From positions 62,001-126,000 of the forward strand of contig NZ_VEAF01000005.1 in NCBI RefSeq assembly GCF_007673775.1: a DNA stretch of 64,000 nucleotides, written 5' to 3'. Positions 35,845 to 44,710 of the stretch are shown here, one piece after another; the first letter of the stretch is position 1, and each line of letters starts with the position of its first letter. This DNA is from Curtobacterium sp. 9128. GTDB taxonomy: Bacteria > Actinomycetota > Actinomycetes > Actinomycetales > Microbacteriaceae. Made by a program: the position numbers and the translations under genes. Below the pieces are notes generated by a model that saw nothing but the letters and a program-made list of their open reading frames with translations, was not told the DNA's origin and ran no database searches.

Positions 35845-36459
35845 ATGGCGAACGACCATTACTTCTCGGCCACTCCGGAGAGCCAGGCGCGTCCGCGGCA
35901 GATCGCCGTGACCCTGGCTGGTCGTTCGCTGTCGCTGACCACCGCCGCGGGGGTCTTCAGCCCGGACGGCCTCGACCGCGGCACCCGTGTGCTCCTGAAC
36001 TCCGTGCCGCCGCCCGCGCACGACGGCGCCCTGCTCGACGTCGGGTGCGGCTGGGGTCCGATCGCGATCACGATGGCGCTGCAGTCCCCCGAGGCGCAGG
36101 TATGGGGGGTCGACGTCAACGAGCGGGTGCTCGACCTGGCACGGCAGAACGCTGCCACCGCCGGAGCACCCAACGTGTCGATCGTGCTGCCGTCGGAGGT
36201 CCCGGCAGCCCTGCGCTTCCGGACGATCTGGTCGAACCCGCCGATCCGGGTCGGCAAGGACGAGCTGCACGACATCCTGCTGACCTGGCTCCCCCGGCTC
36301 GAGGTGGACGGCGACGCCTGGCTCGTCGTGTCGAAGGACCTCGGTGGTGACTCGTTGCAGCGGTGGCTCCACGAGGCGCTCGGGACGGCGTTCCACGTCA
36401 CGCGGGCGTCGACGGACAAGGGGTTCCGCGTCCTGCGGGTGCACCGCGTGGCGGAGTAG
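35845..36459 (+). CDS. Class I SAM-dependent methyltransferase (RsmC-like)
   Basis: 204 residues. SAM site LLDVGCGWGPIAITMA near 65, acidic loop WGVDVNERVLDLARQNA, catalytic SNPPIRVGKDELHDILLTWLP near 130 (the NPP motif of N-methyltransferases acting on rRNA guanines), then WLVVSKDLGGDSLQRWL. Matches the one-domain RsmC-like enzymes, which may methylate 16S rRNA; the exact site is not known. Divergent from hflX with 52 bases between; convergent with dapF across a repeat-filled gap. Confidence 0.88.
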   Translation: MANDHYFSATPESQARPRQIAVTLAGRSLSLTTAAGVFSPDGLDRGTRVLLNSVPPPAHDGALLDVGCGWGPIAITMALQSPEAQVWGVDVNERVLDLARQNAATAGAPNVSIVLPSEVPAALRFRTIWSNPPIRVGKDELHDILLTWLPRLEVDGDAWLVVSKDLGGDSLQRWLHEALGTAFHVTRASTDKGFRVLRVHRVAE

Positions 36460-36525
36460 CGCGCGGGCGCTTCCGCACGGTACGGGGTCCGCTGCCGCGG
36501 CGGCGCTGCCGAGGCGCTGCGCGGC

Positions 36526-36570
36526 GGCGCGGCGCGGCGCGGCGCGGCGCGGCGCGGCGCGGCGCGGCGC
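36526..36570. repeat. (GGCGC)9 microsatellite
   Basis: Nine uninterrupted copies of the pentamer GGCGC, flanked by further imperfect GGCG/CGGC runs, in the non-coding gap downstream of the methyltransferase. A likely slippage site. Confidence 0.9.
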
Positions 36571-36729
36571 ACCGTGCGCGGTTCCACACTCCGTGCGCGG
36601 TTGATCGCCCCGTGCCCGGCAACAAACGGGCACGACGCCAGCTTCTCCGCACCACCGGAGTCAGGGTGCGCTCGGCCGCGCCCGCTCGGGTGCGCGCACG
36701 CCGTCGCCCGCCGCCCGCACGGTGCGTCG

Positions 36730-37172
36730 TTGCTCAAGCGGTGCGATGTAGATCGCCCCGTGCACCGGAGCAGCACCGCACCACGCGAAGAAGCCCGCAC
36801 CACGTGAAGGCCCCCAGCATCCCTCGCCCCGCCGCCCGCACGGTGCGCCGTTGCTCAAGCGGTGCGATGTAGATCGCCCCGTGCACCGGAGCAGCGCCGC
36901 ACCACGCGAACAAGCTCGCACTACGTGATGGCCCGCCCGCGCCGCTCGCCCGCCCTCCGCACCGTGCGCCGACGCTCAAGCGGTGCGATGTAGATCGCCC
37001 CGTGCACCGGAGCAGCACCGCACCACGCGAACAAGCTCGCACCACGTGAAGGCCCGCCCGCGCCGCTCGCCCGCCCTCCGCACGGTGCGCCGTTGCTCAA
37101 GCGGTGCGAGGTAGATCGCCCCGTGCGCCGCAGCAGCACCGCACCGCGCGAACAACCTCGCACCACGCCCCC
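36730..37172. repeat. 121-bp tandem repeat array in the methyltransferase-dapF gap
   Basis: Four units with a period of exactly 121 bases begin at 36730, 36851, 36972 and 37093; the last is shortened. A degenerate partial copy (GATCGCCCCGTGCCCGG) lies near 36603. Each unit starts with (T/A)(T/C)GCTCAAGCGG, then GCGATGTAGATCGC (a 5-bp hairpin with loop GTAG), CCCGTGCACCGGAGCAGC, and later ACGCGAACAAGCTCGCACCACGTGA-like sequence. The period is not a multiple of three and no family-like protein is encoded, so it is non-coding. It fills most of a 785-base convergent gap (36460-37244) that holds no gene. Confidence 0.9.
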
Positions 37173-37244
37173 GCCCTACCACGCCCCACCCAGCGCGAGC
37201 GCCCCACCCGCGCGCCCACGCCCCCGCCCAGCGCCCCCGCAGCG

Positions 37245-38135
37245 TCAGACCGTCAGGTCCCCCGAGAACACCAGCTCCGCCGGCCCCGCGAGCGACACGT
37301 GCTCGCCGTCCTCCGCCGCGAACATCCGCACCGTGACGACACCGCCCGGCACCCGCACCCGCCACGTGTCCGGCGCGCTCGCCCCGGCCCAGTACCGCGT
37401 CGCGAGCGCCGCGGCGACCGCCCCGGTACCGCACGACAGCGTCTCGCCGCTCCCGCGCTCGTGCACGCGCATGGTGATCTGACCGATCCCGTCCTGCACG
37501 AGCGGGTCCCCCGGCAGCACGAACTCCACGTTCGCACCAGCAGCGGGCGCCGGATCGAGCACGGGGACGTAGGTCAGGTCGAGATCGGCGAGTTCGTCCT
37601 CGGTGGCGACGGCGACGACCACGTGCGGGTTGCCGACGTCGATGCCGAGCCCCGGCCGAGCGCGGTCGAGGTTCTTCGCCCGGACCAGCACGTCGTCCGA
37701 TCCGCCGCCCTCGATGCCGAGACCCCATCGGCCCAGGTCCGCGGAGAAGCCGTTCGTCTGGCGCTGGATGTCGACGATGCCCTTCCGGCTGCCGACCGAC
37801 AGCGTCTCCCCAGCGCCGAGCTCGACCAGACCGGACTCCGTCAGGTACCGCGCGAACACCCGGATGCCGTTCCCGCACATCTCCGCGACCGTGCCGTCGG
37901 CGTTGTGGTAGTCCATGAACCACGTCGCCGCCGGGTCCTCCGCGAGGATCGCCCGTCCCTCCGGGATCGCCGCACTCCGCACCGCGCGGATGACGCCGTC
38001 GGCACCGACACCGAAGCGGCGGTCGGCGATCGCGCGGATCCGCTCGGGGGTCAGGTCGACCGTGGCGTCGGGGTCGGCGAACAGGACGAAGTCGTTGCCG
38101 GTCCCCTGGCCCTTGGTGAAGTGCAGCTCGGTCAC
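37245..38135 (-). CDS. dapF: Diaminopimelate epimerase
   Basis: A 296-residue cofactor-independent epimerase making meso-DAP for lysine and peptidoglycan. Two catalytic Cys: in [16 protein letters not shown] near 89 and in [14 protein letters not shown] near 240; N-terminal [11 protein letters not shown]. The start overlaps the miaA stop by ATGA. Last gene of the recA-side minus-strand cluster recA-recX-miaB-miaA-dapF. Confidence 0.97.
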   Translation of the reverse strand: MTELHFTKGQGTGNDFVLFADPDATVDLTPERIRAIADRRFGVGADGVIRAVRSAAIPEGRAILAEDPAATWFMDYHNADGTVAEMCGNGIRVFARYLTESGLVELGAGETLSVGSRKGIVDIQRQTNGFSADLGRWGLGIEGGGSDDVLVRAKNLDRARPGLGIDVGNPHVVVAVATEDELADLDLTYVPVLDPAPAAGANVEFVLPGDPLVQDGIGQITMRVHERGSGETLSCGTGAVAAALATRYWAGASAPDTWRVRVPGGVVTVRMFAAEDGEHVSLAGPAELVFSGDLTV

Positions 38136-39058
38136 GGGACGATCCTACGGGCCACCGTCGCCAGTCCCGGCCGGTCGACCCCGGTCACGTCGAGGTCCTC
38201 GGCCTCGCCGTACCGCTTGAACCACGACACCTGCCGACGCGCGTACTTCCGCGTCGCCACCGCGGTCGCCTCGACGGCGTCGGGGAGCGTCGCGTCGCCG
38301 CGCAGCACCTCGAGCGCCTGCGCGTAGCCGATCGCCGCCCGAGCAGTCCGTCCCTGCTCCAGCCCACGCTCGCGGAGCGCGGCGACCTCGTCGACGAGTC
38401 CGGCCCGGAACATCGTGCTGGCCCGGTCGTGGAGGGACGCCACGAGCTGCGCGCGGTCCCGACGCAGGTGCAGAACCCGGGCCGGGCGCCATGCGCGCGG
38501 CGCGGACGGGAGGCTCGGGGTCACGCGGTCCGACCGGCTCGCGATCTCGACGGCTCGGATCAACCGGCGCGGGTTGCGTGCGTCGATCGCCGCGGCCGCC
38601 GCCGGGTCGAGTTCGCGCAGCCGTGCCAGGAGCACGCCGGAGCCGTGCTCCGCGTGCTCACGCTCGAGGGCGGCGCGGAGTTCCGGGTCCGTCCCGGGGA
38701 AGTCCAGGTCGTGGAGCACGGCCGACACGTACAGCCCGCTCCCCCCGACGAGGACGGCGACACCGCCGTCCGCCACGATCCCGTCGATCGTCGCACGGGC
38801 GTCGCGCTGGTACGCGGCGACACTGGCCTCGTCGGTGACGTCCAGGACGTCGAGCTGATGGTGCGGGATGCCGTGTCGCTCACCCGGCGGGACCTTCGCC
38901 GTGCCGATGTCCATGCCGCGGTAGAACTGCATGGCGTCGGCGTTGACGATCTCCGCGTTCCGACCGTGCGCGCGGAACCGGTCGGCGATCGCGATCGCGA
39001 GGTCGGACTTCCCCGTGCCGGTGGCCCCGACGACGGCGATCAGTGCGGGATCGTCCAC
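38132..39058 (-). CDS. miaA: tRNA dimethylallyltransferase
   Basis: Adds the isopentenyl group to A37 of tRNAs reading U-initial codons; MiaB then acts on the product. About 308 residues from a GTG at 39058, ten bases past the miaB stop. P-loop [18 protein letters not shown], then [45 protein letters not shown], and the C-terminal [13 protein letters not shown]. No strong ribosome site, so coupling to miaB is likely. A copy of the dispersed GGACGGGAGGCTCGGGG motif lies inside the gene at about 38504-38519. Confidence 0.95.
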   Translation of the reverse strand: MDDPALIAVVGATGTGKSDLAIAIADRFRAHGRNAEIVNADAMQFYRGMDIGTAKVPPGERHGIPHHQLDVLDVTDEASVAAYQRDARATIDGIVADGGVAVLVGGSGLYVSAVLHDLDFPGTDPELRAALEREHAEHGSGVLLARLRELDPAAAAAIDARNPRRLIRAVEIASRSDRVTPSLPSAPRAWRPARVLHLRRDRAQLVASLHDRASTMFRAGLVDEVAALRERGLEQGRTARAAIGYAQALEVLRGDATLPDAVEATAVATRKYARRQVSWFKRYGEAEDLDVTGVDRPGLATVARRIVP

Positions 39059-39068
39059 GCGGTCGGCG

Positions 39069-40562
39069 TCAGCGCCCGACACGGAGGGTGGGCAGCCCGA
39101 GCGACACCGGCTTCGGCCCGGACCCGGGTACCGCGGGGGTCGGGACACCGCACGACTCTGCCTGCGCACGGTCCCAGGCGTCGCCGGCACGGGTCCGTCG
39201 GATCCGGAGCGGAGCGTCACCGTCGGCGATGAGGAAGTGCGGCGCGGCGCGGGTGACCTCGACGGTCACGACGTCGCCCGGACGCGGGACGTCGGACCCG
39301 ATCGGGACCGAGAAGTGCACCAGGCGCGAGTCCTCCGCGCGTCCGGACAACCGGTGCGTGGTGTCGTCCTTCTTGCCCTCACCCGTGGCGACCAGGACCT
39401 CCACGGTCCGTCCGACCTGCCGCTGGTTCTCCTCGTCGGTGATGCGCTCCTGCAGCGCGACGAGCCGCTCGTACCGTGCCTGGACGACCTCCTTGGGGAG
39501 CTGGTCGCCCATCGTCGCGGCCGGGGTGCCGGGACGGATGGAGTACTGGAAGGTGAACGCCGACGCGAAGCGCGCCTGTTCGACGACGCGCAGCGTGTCC
39601 TCGAAGTCGTCGTCGGTCTCGCCGGGGAACCCCACGATGATGTCGGTCGAGATCGCCGCGTGCGGGATCGCCGCTCGGACCCGGTCGAGGATGCCGAGGA
39701 AGCGCTCGCTGCGGTAGCTCCGACGCATCGCCTTGAGCACGCGATCGGACCCCGACTGCAGCGGCATGTGCAGCTGCGGCATGACGTTCGGCGTCTCCGC
39801 CATCGCGTCGATGACGTCGTCCGTGAACGCCGCCGGGTGCGGGCTCGTGAACCGGATGCGCTCGAGGCCCTCGATCTGGCCCGCAGCGCGGAGGAGCTTG
39901 CCGAACGCCTGACGGTCGCCGAACTCGACGCCGTAGGAGTTCACGTTCTGCCCGAGGAGGGTGACCTCGATCGCACCGTCGTCGACGAGTGCCTGGATCT
40001 CGGCGAGGACGTCCCCCGGACGGCGGTCCTTCTCCTTGCCCCGGAGCGACGGGACGATGCAGAACGTGCAGGTGTTGTTGCACCCGACGGAGATGGACAC
40101 CCAGCCGCTGTGCGTGGAGTCACGCTTGGTCGGCAGGGTCGACGGGAAGACGTCCAGCGCCTCGAGGATCTCGAGCTGTGCCTCGCCGTTGTGCCGCGCC
40201 CGCTCGAGCAGCGTCGGGAGCGACCCCATGTTGTGCGTGCCGAACACGACGTCGACCCACGGCGCCTTCTCGAGGATGACGTTCTTGTCCTTCTGCGCCA
40301 GACAGCCGCCGACCGCGATCTGCATGCCCGGGTGCTCGCGCTTGATGCCCGCGAGCTGCCCGAGGTTGCCGTACAGACGGTTGTCGGCGTTCTCCCGGAC
40401 CGCACAGGTGTTGATGACCACGACGTCCGCCTGGTCGCCGTCCGCGGCGACGTACCCGGCGGCCTGTAGCGACCCGCTCAGCCGCTCCGAGTCGTGCACG
40501 TTCATCTGGCAGCCGTAGGTGCGGACTTCGTAGGTGCGGGGCTTCGCTGCGACGGTTCCCAT
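39069..40562 (-). CDS. miaB: tRNA-2-methylthio-N6-dimethylallyladenosine synthase
   Basis: A 497-residue radical-SAM methylthiotransferase. N-terminal UPF0004 domain with Cys in [29 protein letters not shown] and AVGGCLAQ; radical-[11 protein letters not shown] near 161; [18 protein letters not shown]-terminal TRAM domain ending near 440 ([16 protein letters not shown]), then a short tail. Acts on the product of MiaA, encoded just downstream. Confidence 0.97.
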   Translation of the reverse strand: MGTVAAKPRTYEVRTYGCQMNVHDSERLSGSLQAAGYVAADGDQADVVVINTCAVRENADNRLYGNLGQLAGIKREHPGMQIAVGGCLAQKDKNVILEKAPWVDVVFGTHNMGSLPTLLERARHNGEAQLEILEALDVFPSTLPTKRDSTHSGWVSISVGCNNTCTFCIVPSLRGKEKDRRPGDVLAEIQALVDDGAIEVTLLGQNVNSYGVEFGDRQAFGKLLRAAGQIEGLERIRFTSPHPAAFTDDVIDAMAETPNVMPQLHMPLQSGSDRVLKAMRRSYRSERFLGILDRVRAAIPHAAISTDIIVGFPGETDDDFEDTLRVVEQARFASAFTFQYSIRPGTPAATMGDQLPKEVVQARYERLVALQERITDEENQRQVGRTVEVLVATGEGKKDDTTHRLSGRAEDSRLVHFSVPIGSDVPRPGDVVTVEVTRAAPHFLIADGDAPLRIRRTRAGDAWDRAQAESCGVPTPAVPGSGPKPVSLGLPTLRVGR

Positions 40563-40582
40563 GGTCGTCCCAGTGTAGATCG

Positions 40583-41494
40583 CTACTCGAACCGCACGGT
40601 GCCGCGCGGAGGGCCGTTCCGTGGTCCGCCGCCGAGCGCACGTTCCACCGCGACCCGCACCACGCCGCCGTTGTAGCCCTTCCGCATCAGGAACCCGGAC
40701 AGCCGCCGTTCGGCCGTTGCCCGGTCCAGTCCGCGGAGTTGCCCGGCGCGCTTCTGCGCGAGCTCGATCGCCCGGACGAACTCGTCGTCCTCGTCGTCGG
40801 CAGCAGCGTCGAGCGCGGCGTCGATCGCCGCCTGGTCGATGCCGCGGCGCCGTAGTTCGGCGACGACACCCTGCCGACCGAGACCCTTGCGGTCGTGCAG
40901 CCGGTCGACGAGGTCCGTCGCGAGGGCGACGTCGTCGAGCAGACCGACCCGCGTGAGCCGCTCGACTTCGTCCTCGACGACCCCGAGGTCGAGGTCGTTG
41001 CCCGCGAGCATCGTCCGCATCTCCGACTCGCTCACACCCCGACGTCCGAGGGCCCGCATGCTGAGCCGTTCGGCGTCGGCACGCTGCTCGTCGAGGGGCC
41101 TCGGTGCGTCCGACGGGTCGATCTCGTCACCGCCGACGATGGAGAACACCGACGCGGTCGTGGCGTCGGCCTGCTCCTCGTCGTAGCCGGCCTGCTCGGC
41201 TCGCGCACTCCGCCCACTGCCGTCACCGACGACCGGCGACAGCCAGCTGGACTCGGACCGGGTGCCGTGCAGCGGAACCGGGGCGTCGGCGTCGAGACCG
41301 GCGTCCGCGTCGAGGCCTTCGTCAGCACGGCCATCATCAGCACGGCCGTCGTCAGCACGCTCCGACTCAGGGGCCGAAGCCGGACGCCCCGACGGATCGG
41401 GGTCAGGTGCGGACGCGGCCGCACGACGACGGGACCTCGCACCGAACAGGTCGGTGACCGGTGCGAGGTCGTCGCCGTCGTTGCGGTCCGTCAC
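40583..41494 (-). CDS. recX: Recombination regulator RecX
   Basis: 303 residues, twice the usual RecX length. The C-terminal 150 residues carry the RecX helical repeats ([69 protein letters not shown]). The N-terminal half is an acidic, low-complexity extension with short repeats ([14 protein letters not shown]). GTG start overlaps the recA stop by four bases, so RecX is coupled to RecA, which it modulates. Confidence 0.93.
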   Translation of the reverse strand: MTDRNDGDDLAPVTDLFGARSRRRAAASAPDPDPSGRPASAPESERADDGRADDGRADEGLDADAGLDADAPVPLHGTRSESSWLSPVVGDGSGRSARAEQAGYDEEQADATTASVFSIVGGDEIDPSDAPRPLDEQRADAERLSMRALGRRGVSESEMRTMLAGNDLDLGVVEDEVERLTRVGLLDDVALATDLVDRLHDRKGLGRQGVVAELRRRGIDQAAIDAALDAAADDEDDEFVRAIELAQKRAGQLRGLDRATAERRLSGFLMRKGYNGGVVRVAVERALGGGPRNGPPRGTVRFE

Positions 41495-42558
41495 GCGCCC
41501 TTGCGCGCGGCGAGCTTGGGCTCGAGGGACTCGACCGGCGCCGGTGCCGCGTCGGCCTTGGCACCACCGATGCCGAGCTTGGCGAGGATCTTGCCCTCGA
41601 TCTCGGCAGCGACCTCCGGGTTCTGGATCAGGAAGGTGCGGGAGTTCTCCTTGCCCTGCCCGAGCTGGTCGCCGTCGTAGGTGTACCAGGCACCCGACTT
41701 CTTGACGATGCCGTGGTCGACGCCGAAGTCGAGCAGCGAGCCTTCACGCGAGATGCCGACCCCGTAGAGGATGTCGAACTCCGCCTGCTTGAAGGGCGGC
41801 GCCATCTTGTTCTTGACCACCTTGACGCGGGTGCGGTTGCCGACGGCGTCGGTCCCGCTCTTGAGCGTCTCGATGCGACGGATGTCGAGTCGGACAGAGG
41901 CGTAGAACTTCAGCGCCTTACCACCGGACGTGGTCTCCGGCGAGCCGAAGAACACGCCGATCTTCTCGCGCAGCTGGTTGATGAAGATCATCGTGGTCTG
42001 GGTCTGGTTCAGCCCACCGGCGAGCTTGCGGAGCGCCTGGGACATGAGGCGTGCCTGGAGACCGACGTGCGAGTCACCCATCTCGCCCTCGATCTCGGCG
42101 CGGGGCACCAGCGCCGCGACGGAGTCGATCACGATGAGGTCGATCGAGCCGGAACGGACGAGCATGTCCGCGATCTCGAGTGCCTGCTCTGCGGTGTCGG
42201 GCTGCGACACGAGGAGGGCGTCGATGTCCACGCCGAGCTTCTTGGCGTACTCGGGGTCGAGCGCGTGCTCGGCGTCGATGAAGGCGGCGATGCCACCGTT
42301 GCGCTGCGCATTCGCGATGGCGTGGATCGTCAGGGTCGTCTTGCCGGAGGACTCCGGGCCGTAGATCTCGATGATGCGACCACGCGGGAGCCCGCCGATG
42401 CCGAGCGCGACGTCGAGGGCGACGGAACCGGTCGGGATGGTGGCGACCGGGGCGCGCTCGTCCGAGCCGAGGCGCATGACCGCACCCTTGCCGAACTGCC
42501 GGTCGATCTGCGCGAGTGCGGTCTCGAGGGACTTCTCGCGGTCTGCGGGGGATGGCAT
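41491..42558 (-). CDS. recA: Recombinase RecA
   Basis: A 355-residue recombinase and LexA co-protease. Walker [16 protein letters not shown] near 70, Walker [31 protein letters not shown] and loop [23 protein letters not shown]-terminal Ala/Pro tail. AAGGAGCACACC precedes the ATG. Two LexA boxes sit 210-250 bases upstream in a long leader. No intein is present. Confidence 0.99.
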   Translation of the reverse strand: MPSPADREKSLETALAQIDRQFGKGAVMRLGSDERAPVATIPTGSVALDVALGIGGLPRGRIIEIYGPESSGKTTLTIHAIANAQRNGGIAAFIDAEHALDPEYAKKLGVDIDALLVSQPDTAEQALEIADMLVRSGSIDLIVIDSVAALVPRAEIEGEMGDSHVGLQARLMSQALRKLAGGLNQTQTTMIFINQLREKIGVFFGSPETTSGGKALKFYASVRLDIRRIETLKSGTDAVGNRTRVKVVKNKMAPPFKQAEFDILYGVGISREGSLLDFGVDHGIVKKSGAWYTYDGDQLGQGKENSRTFLIQNPEVAAEIEGKILAKLGIGGAKADAAPAPVESLEPKLAARKGA

Positions 42559-42767
42559 GGTGTGCTCCTTCGTGCTCGATGTCGGCCGCCTGTAGGCTGT
42601 CCCGCCCCCGGCGGCCGATGGTGCAGGGCCGCTGGTTCTTCGACAAGGCTTCGGGCGTGTTCCCGATGGCTTCGAACCTAGGGCGGGCCACCGACATCAC
42701 TGCCGGTCGCCGCGCTGTCTGTGGAGGAAACCGTCGATCACGCCGCTGTGCAGGAAGCTACCACCCC

Positions 42768-42783
42768 TCGAACACGCGTTCGA
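42768..42783. promoter_or_regulatory. LexA box upstream of recA (perfect consensus)
   Basis: TCGAACACGCGTTCGA is a perfect match to TCGAAC-N4-GTTCGA, 210 bases upstream of recA, between recA and the DUF3046 gene. Confidence 0.9.
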
Positions 42784-42791
42784 GCGACACG

Positions 42792-42807
42792 CCGAACACG
42801 TGTTCGG
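42792..42807. promoter_or_regulatory. Second LexA-like box upstream of recA
   Basis: CCGAACACGTGTTCGG is a perfect palindrome with the same GAAC-N4-GTTC core, starting 24 bases from the first box. It may be a second, weaker LexA site. Confidence 0.65.
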
Positions 42808-42820
42808 GTGGGGACCGAGT

Positions 42821-43045
42821 TCAGTCGTGGGGCTCGAGCAGTCCCTTGCCGTGTCGCCGGTCCTGTGGCACGTCCTGCGACTCGCACAGGGCGTCCCACA
42901 CCTTCCGGGTGTCGACGCCGGCCGCCAGGGCCTCGGCGGCAGAACGACCGCCGAGTTCCTCGAGCACGACGTCGCGCGACACGACGGCGCCGTAGGCCGC
43001 ACCGAAGACCTGGTCGACCGCCCGCCAGAACTCACTCACACGCAT
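42821..43045 (-). CDS. DUF3046 family protein
   Basis: A 74-residue protein with the DUF3046 pattern: MRVSEFWRAVDQVFG, DVVLEELGGRSAAEALAAGVD, VWDALCESQDVP. Conserved next to recA in actinobacteria (for example mycobacterial Rv2738c); function unknown. It lies on the recA strand, upstream of the LexA boxes. Confidence 0.9.
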   Translation of the reverse strand: MRVSEFWRAVDQVFGAAYGAVVSRDVVLEELGGRSAAEALAAGVDTRKVWDALCESQDVPQDRRHGKGLLEPHD

Positions 43046-43074
43046 CAGACCACCCTAAGCGTCGTCACGAACGG

Positions 43075-43110
43075 CGAACGCCCCCGTCGGCGGACCGACG
43101 AGGGCGTTCG
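43075..43110 (-). terminator. Hairpin after clgR
   Basis: CGAACGCCC (43075-43083) pairs with GGGCGTTCG (43102-43110), with an inner CGTCGG/CCGACG stem and a CGGA loop. It lies just past the clgR stop on the minus strand. Confidence 0.7.
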
Positions 43111-43123
43111 TGTGCAGTGCGGC

Positions 43124-43432
43124 TCAGCGCACCGCGAGGTCGTTGTCGAACTCGGCGACGAGCTCGTCCGGGAGCGTGTCCGGGACCGGGGTGAGACCCT
43201 CGACCACGGCGAGACGGTCGCCCACCTCGCGCATGATCGTGGAGATCGGGGTGTCCAGCGCGTCCGCGACGGACGCGAGGATCTCCGAGCTGGCTTCCTT
43301 CTGCCCGCGCTCGACCTCACTGAGGTACCCGAGCGCGACGCTGGCCTTGGACGCGACCTGACGGAGGGTCCGGCCCTTCTGCAAGCGGAAGTCCCGCAGA
43401 ACGTCGCCGATTTCCTGACGAACGAGAACCAT
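43124..43432 (-). CDS. clgR: Helix-turn-helix regulator, ClgR-like
   Basis: 102 residues, an XRE-type domain: IGDVLRDFRLQKGRTLRQVASKASVALGYLSEVERGQKEAS, then EILASVADALDTPISTIM. Size, sequence and location between cinA/pgsA/ftsK and recA match ClgR (mycobacterial Rv2745c), the activator of clp protease and other stress genes, itself turned over by ClpP. The C-terminus ends in LAVR, compatible with a degradation tag. Symbol assigned by context and similarity from memory. Confidence 0.85.
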   Translation of the reverse strand: MVLVRQEIGDVLRDFRLQKGRTLRQVASKASVALGYLSEVERGQKEASSEILASVADALDTPISTIMREVGDRLAVVEGLTPVPDTLPDELVAEFDNDLAVR

Positions 43433-43491
43433 GAGAACTCCTCCTTCCTGTCGTCTCCGCGCCGGACCGGTCGGGCTGACTGGTTCGGGTT

Positions 43492-43511
43492 CGGCAACAT
43501 GAGCGTTGCCG
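43492..43511. promoter_or_regulatory. Inverted repeat in the clgR promoter region
   Basis: CGGCAAC-ATGAGC-GTTGCCG, a 7-bp inverted repeat with a 6-base spacer, 60-80 bases upstream of the clgR start. It could be a regulator site, perhaps for ClgR itself; it does not match a consensus I can confirm. Confidence 0.35.
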
Positions 43512-43585
43512 GTTGCAGCATGCTAGCCACCTGGGCTGCCGTCCTGCTGGAGATTGCGTGAGATGTAACCCAGTGGAAACCGGGG

Positions 43586-44074
43586 CTATTCCCCGGCTCC
43601 GAGCCGGTCGATCAGTCGTGTCAGGAGTTCGGAGACGGCGGCCTGACGGATTGCCTGTCGGTCCCCGTCGAGGTGCAGCGCGAACGAGCGGGCCGTCGTC
43701 GCCGAGGCGATCCCGACGAACACGGTGCCCACCGGCTTGCCGTCCTGCGGGTCCGGCCCGGCCACACCCGTCGTGGAGATCCCCCAGGTGGCGGGCACAC
43801 CGTCGACCGCGAGCACCGTCCGGACCCCGCTCGCCATCTGTTCGGCGACCGTGGGGTCGACGGCGCCGTTGGCCGCGAGCAGCTCCCCCGAGACGCCGAG
43901 CACGCTGGCCTTCACGGGCGTGGCGTACGCCACCACACCACCGTGCACGACCGCGCTCGCACCGGGCACACCCACGAGGGTCGCCACGACGAGCCCGCCC
44001 GTGAGTGACTCGGCGACCGCGACGGTCTCTCCCCGTCCGGCGAGCAGCTCGACCGTGGCGGTGGCGAGGCTCAC
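43586..44074 (-). CDS. cinA: CinA family protein (nicotinamide-nucleotide amidohydrolase domain)
   Basis: 162 residues, the stand-alone C-terminal CinA domain (PncC-type), which deamidates NMN in pyridine-nucleotide salvage. Motifs: VAVAESLTGGLVVATLVGVPGAS, GGVVAYATPVKASVLGV, WGISTTGVAGPDPQDGKPVGTVFVG. The GTG start overlaps the pgsA stop by four bases. The N-terminal molybdopterin-binding-like half of long CinA is absent, as usual in this neighbourhood. Confidence 0.92.
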   Translation of the reverse strand: MSLATATVELLAGRGETVAVAESLTGGLVVATLVGVPGASAVVHGGVVAYATPVKASVLGVSGELLAANGAVDPTVAEQMASGVRTVLAVDGVPATWGISTTGVAGPDPQDGKPVGTVFVGIASATTARSFALHLDGDRQAIRQAAVSELLTRLIDRLGAGE

Positions 44075-44706
44075 GCCGCGGTCCGGTTGTGCTTCCACGC
44101 CTGCCACAGGTAGTCGAGGCCGCTCCAGACCGTGGCGATGACGGCGGCGGTCATCAGGATGCCGTTCGTCCAGTGCGCGACGTCCCCGGCGATGTTCCAC
44201 CACGGGAACAGCGCCAGCGTGATCGCCACGGCCTGCAGGACGGTCTTGATCTTGCCGCCGCGGCTCGCCGGGATCACCCGGTCGGAGAGCACCGCGAACC
44301 GGAACACCGTGATGCCGATCTCGCGGACCATGATCAGGACGGTCACGTACCACGGCAGCTCGCCGAGGATCGAGAGGGCGACGAGCGCCCCGCCGATGAG
44401 GACCTTGTCGGCGATCGGGTCGACGAGCTTGCCGAAGTCCGTCACGAGTCCCTGGCGCCGGGCGATGATGCCGTCGGCGCTGTCGGTGACGATCGCCACG
44501 ACGAACAGGACAGCTGCCCAGATGCGGGTCGGTCCGTCGTGCCCGGCGTCGGCCAGCAGCAACACGAAGAACAGCGGGGCCATCAGGATCCGGATGACCG
44601 TGATGACGTTGGCGATGTTCGCCGTCGACGCCGGTCCTGGTCCCTTGCGCACGAGCCGTCCCCGCCAGGGGAACCGGTTCGTCTTGGTGCCTTCCGAGGC
44701 GGTCAT
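44071..44706 (-). CDS. pgsA: CDP-diacylglycerol-glycerol-3-phosphate 3-phosphatidyltransferase
   Basis: A 211-residue CDP-alcohol phosphatidyltransferase of phosphatidylglycerol synthesis. The family signature DSADGIIARRQGLVTDFGKL plus VDPIADK is complete; five or so membrane helices are visible (IRILMAPLFFVLLLAD, IWAAVLFVVAIVTD, GGALVALSILGELPWYVTVLI and others). GGGAG precedes the ATG, five bases after the ftsK stop; overlaps cinA. Confidence 0.95.
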   Translation of the reverse strand: MTASEGTKTNRFPWRGRLVRKGPGPASTANIANVITVIRILMAPLFFVLLLADAGHDGPTRIWAAVLFVVAIVTDSADGIIARRQGLVTDFGKLVDPIADKVLIGGALVALSILGELPWYVTVLIMVREIGITVFRFAVLSDRVIPASRGGKIKTVLQAVAITLALFPWWNIAGDVAHWTNGILMTAAVIATVWSGLDYLWQAWKHNRTAA

Positions 44707-44710
44707 CGTG

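Noticed and set aside
36734..37166. Open frames with peptides such as APVHGAIYIAPLEQRRTVR across the 121-bp repeats
   Set aside because: The repeat period is not a multiple of three, so the same peptide appears in different frames in successive units; there is no ribosome site and no family resemblance. Treated as non-coding repeats.
36730..37172. CRISPR array
   Set aside because: The whole 121-bp unit is repeated, with no short repeats alternating with unique spacers, and no cas genes are in the window.
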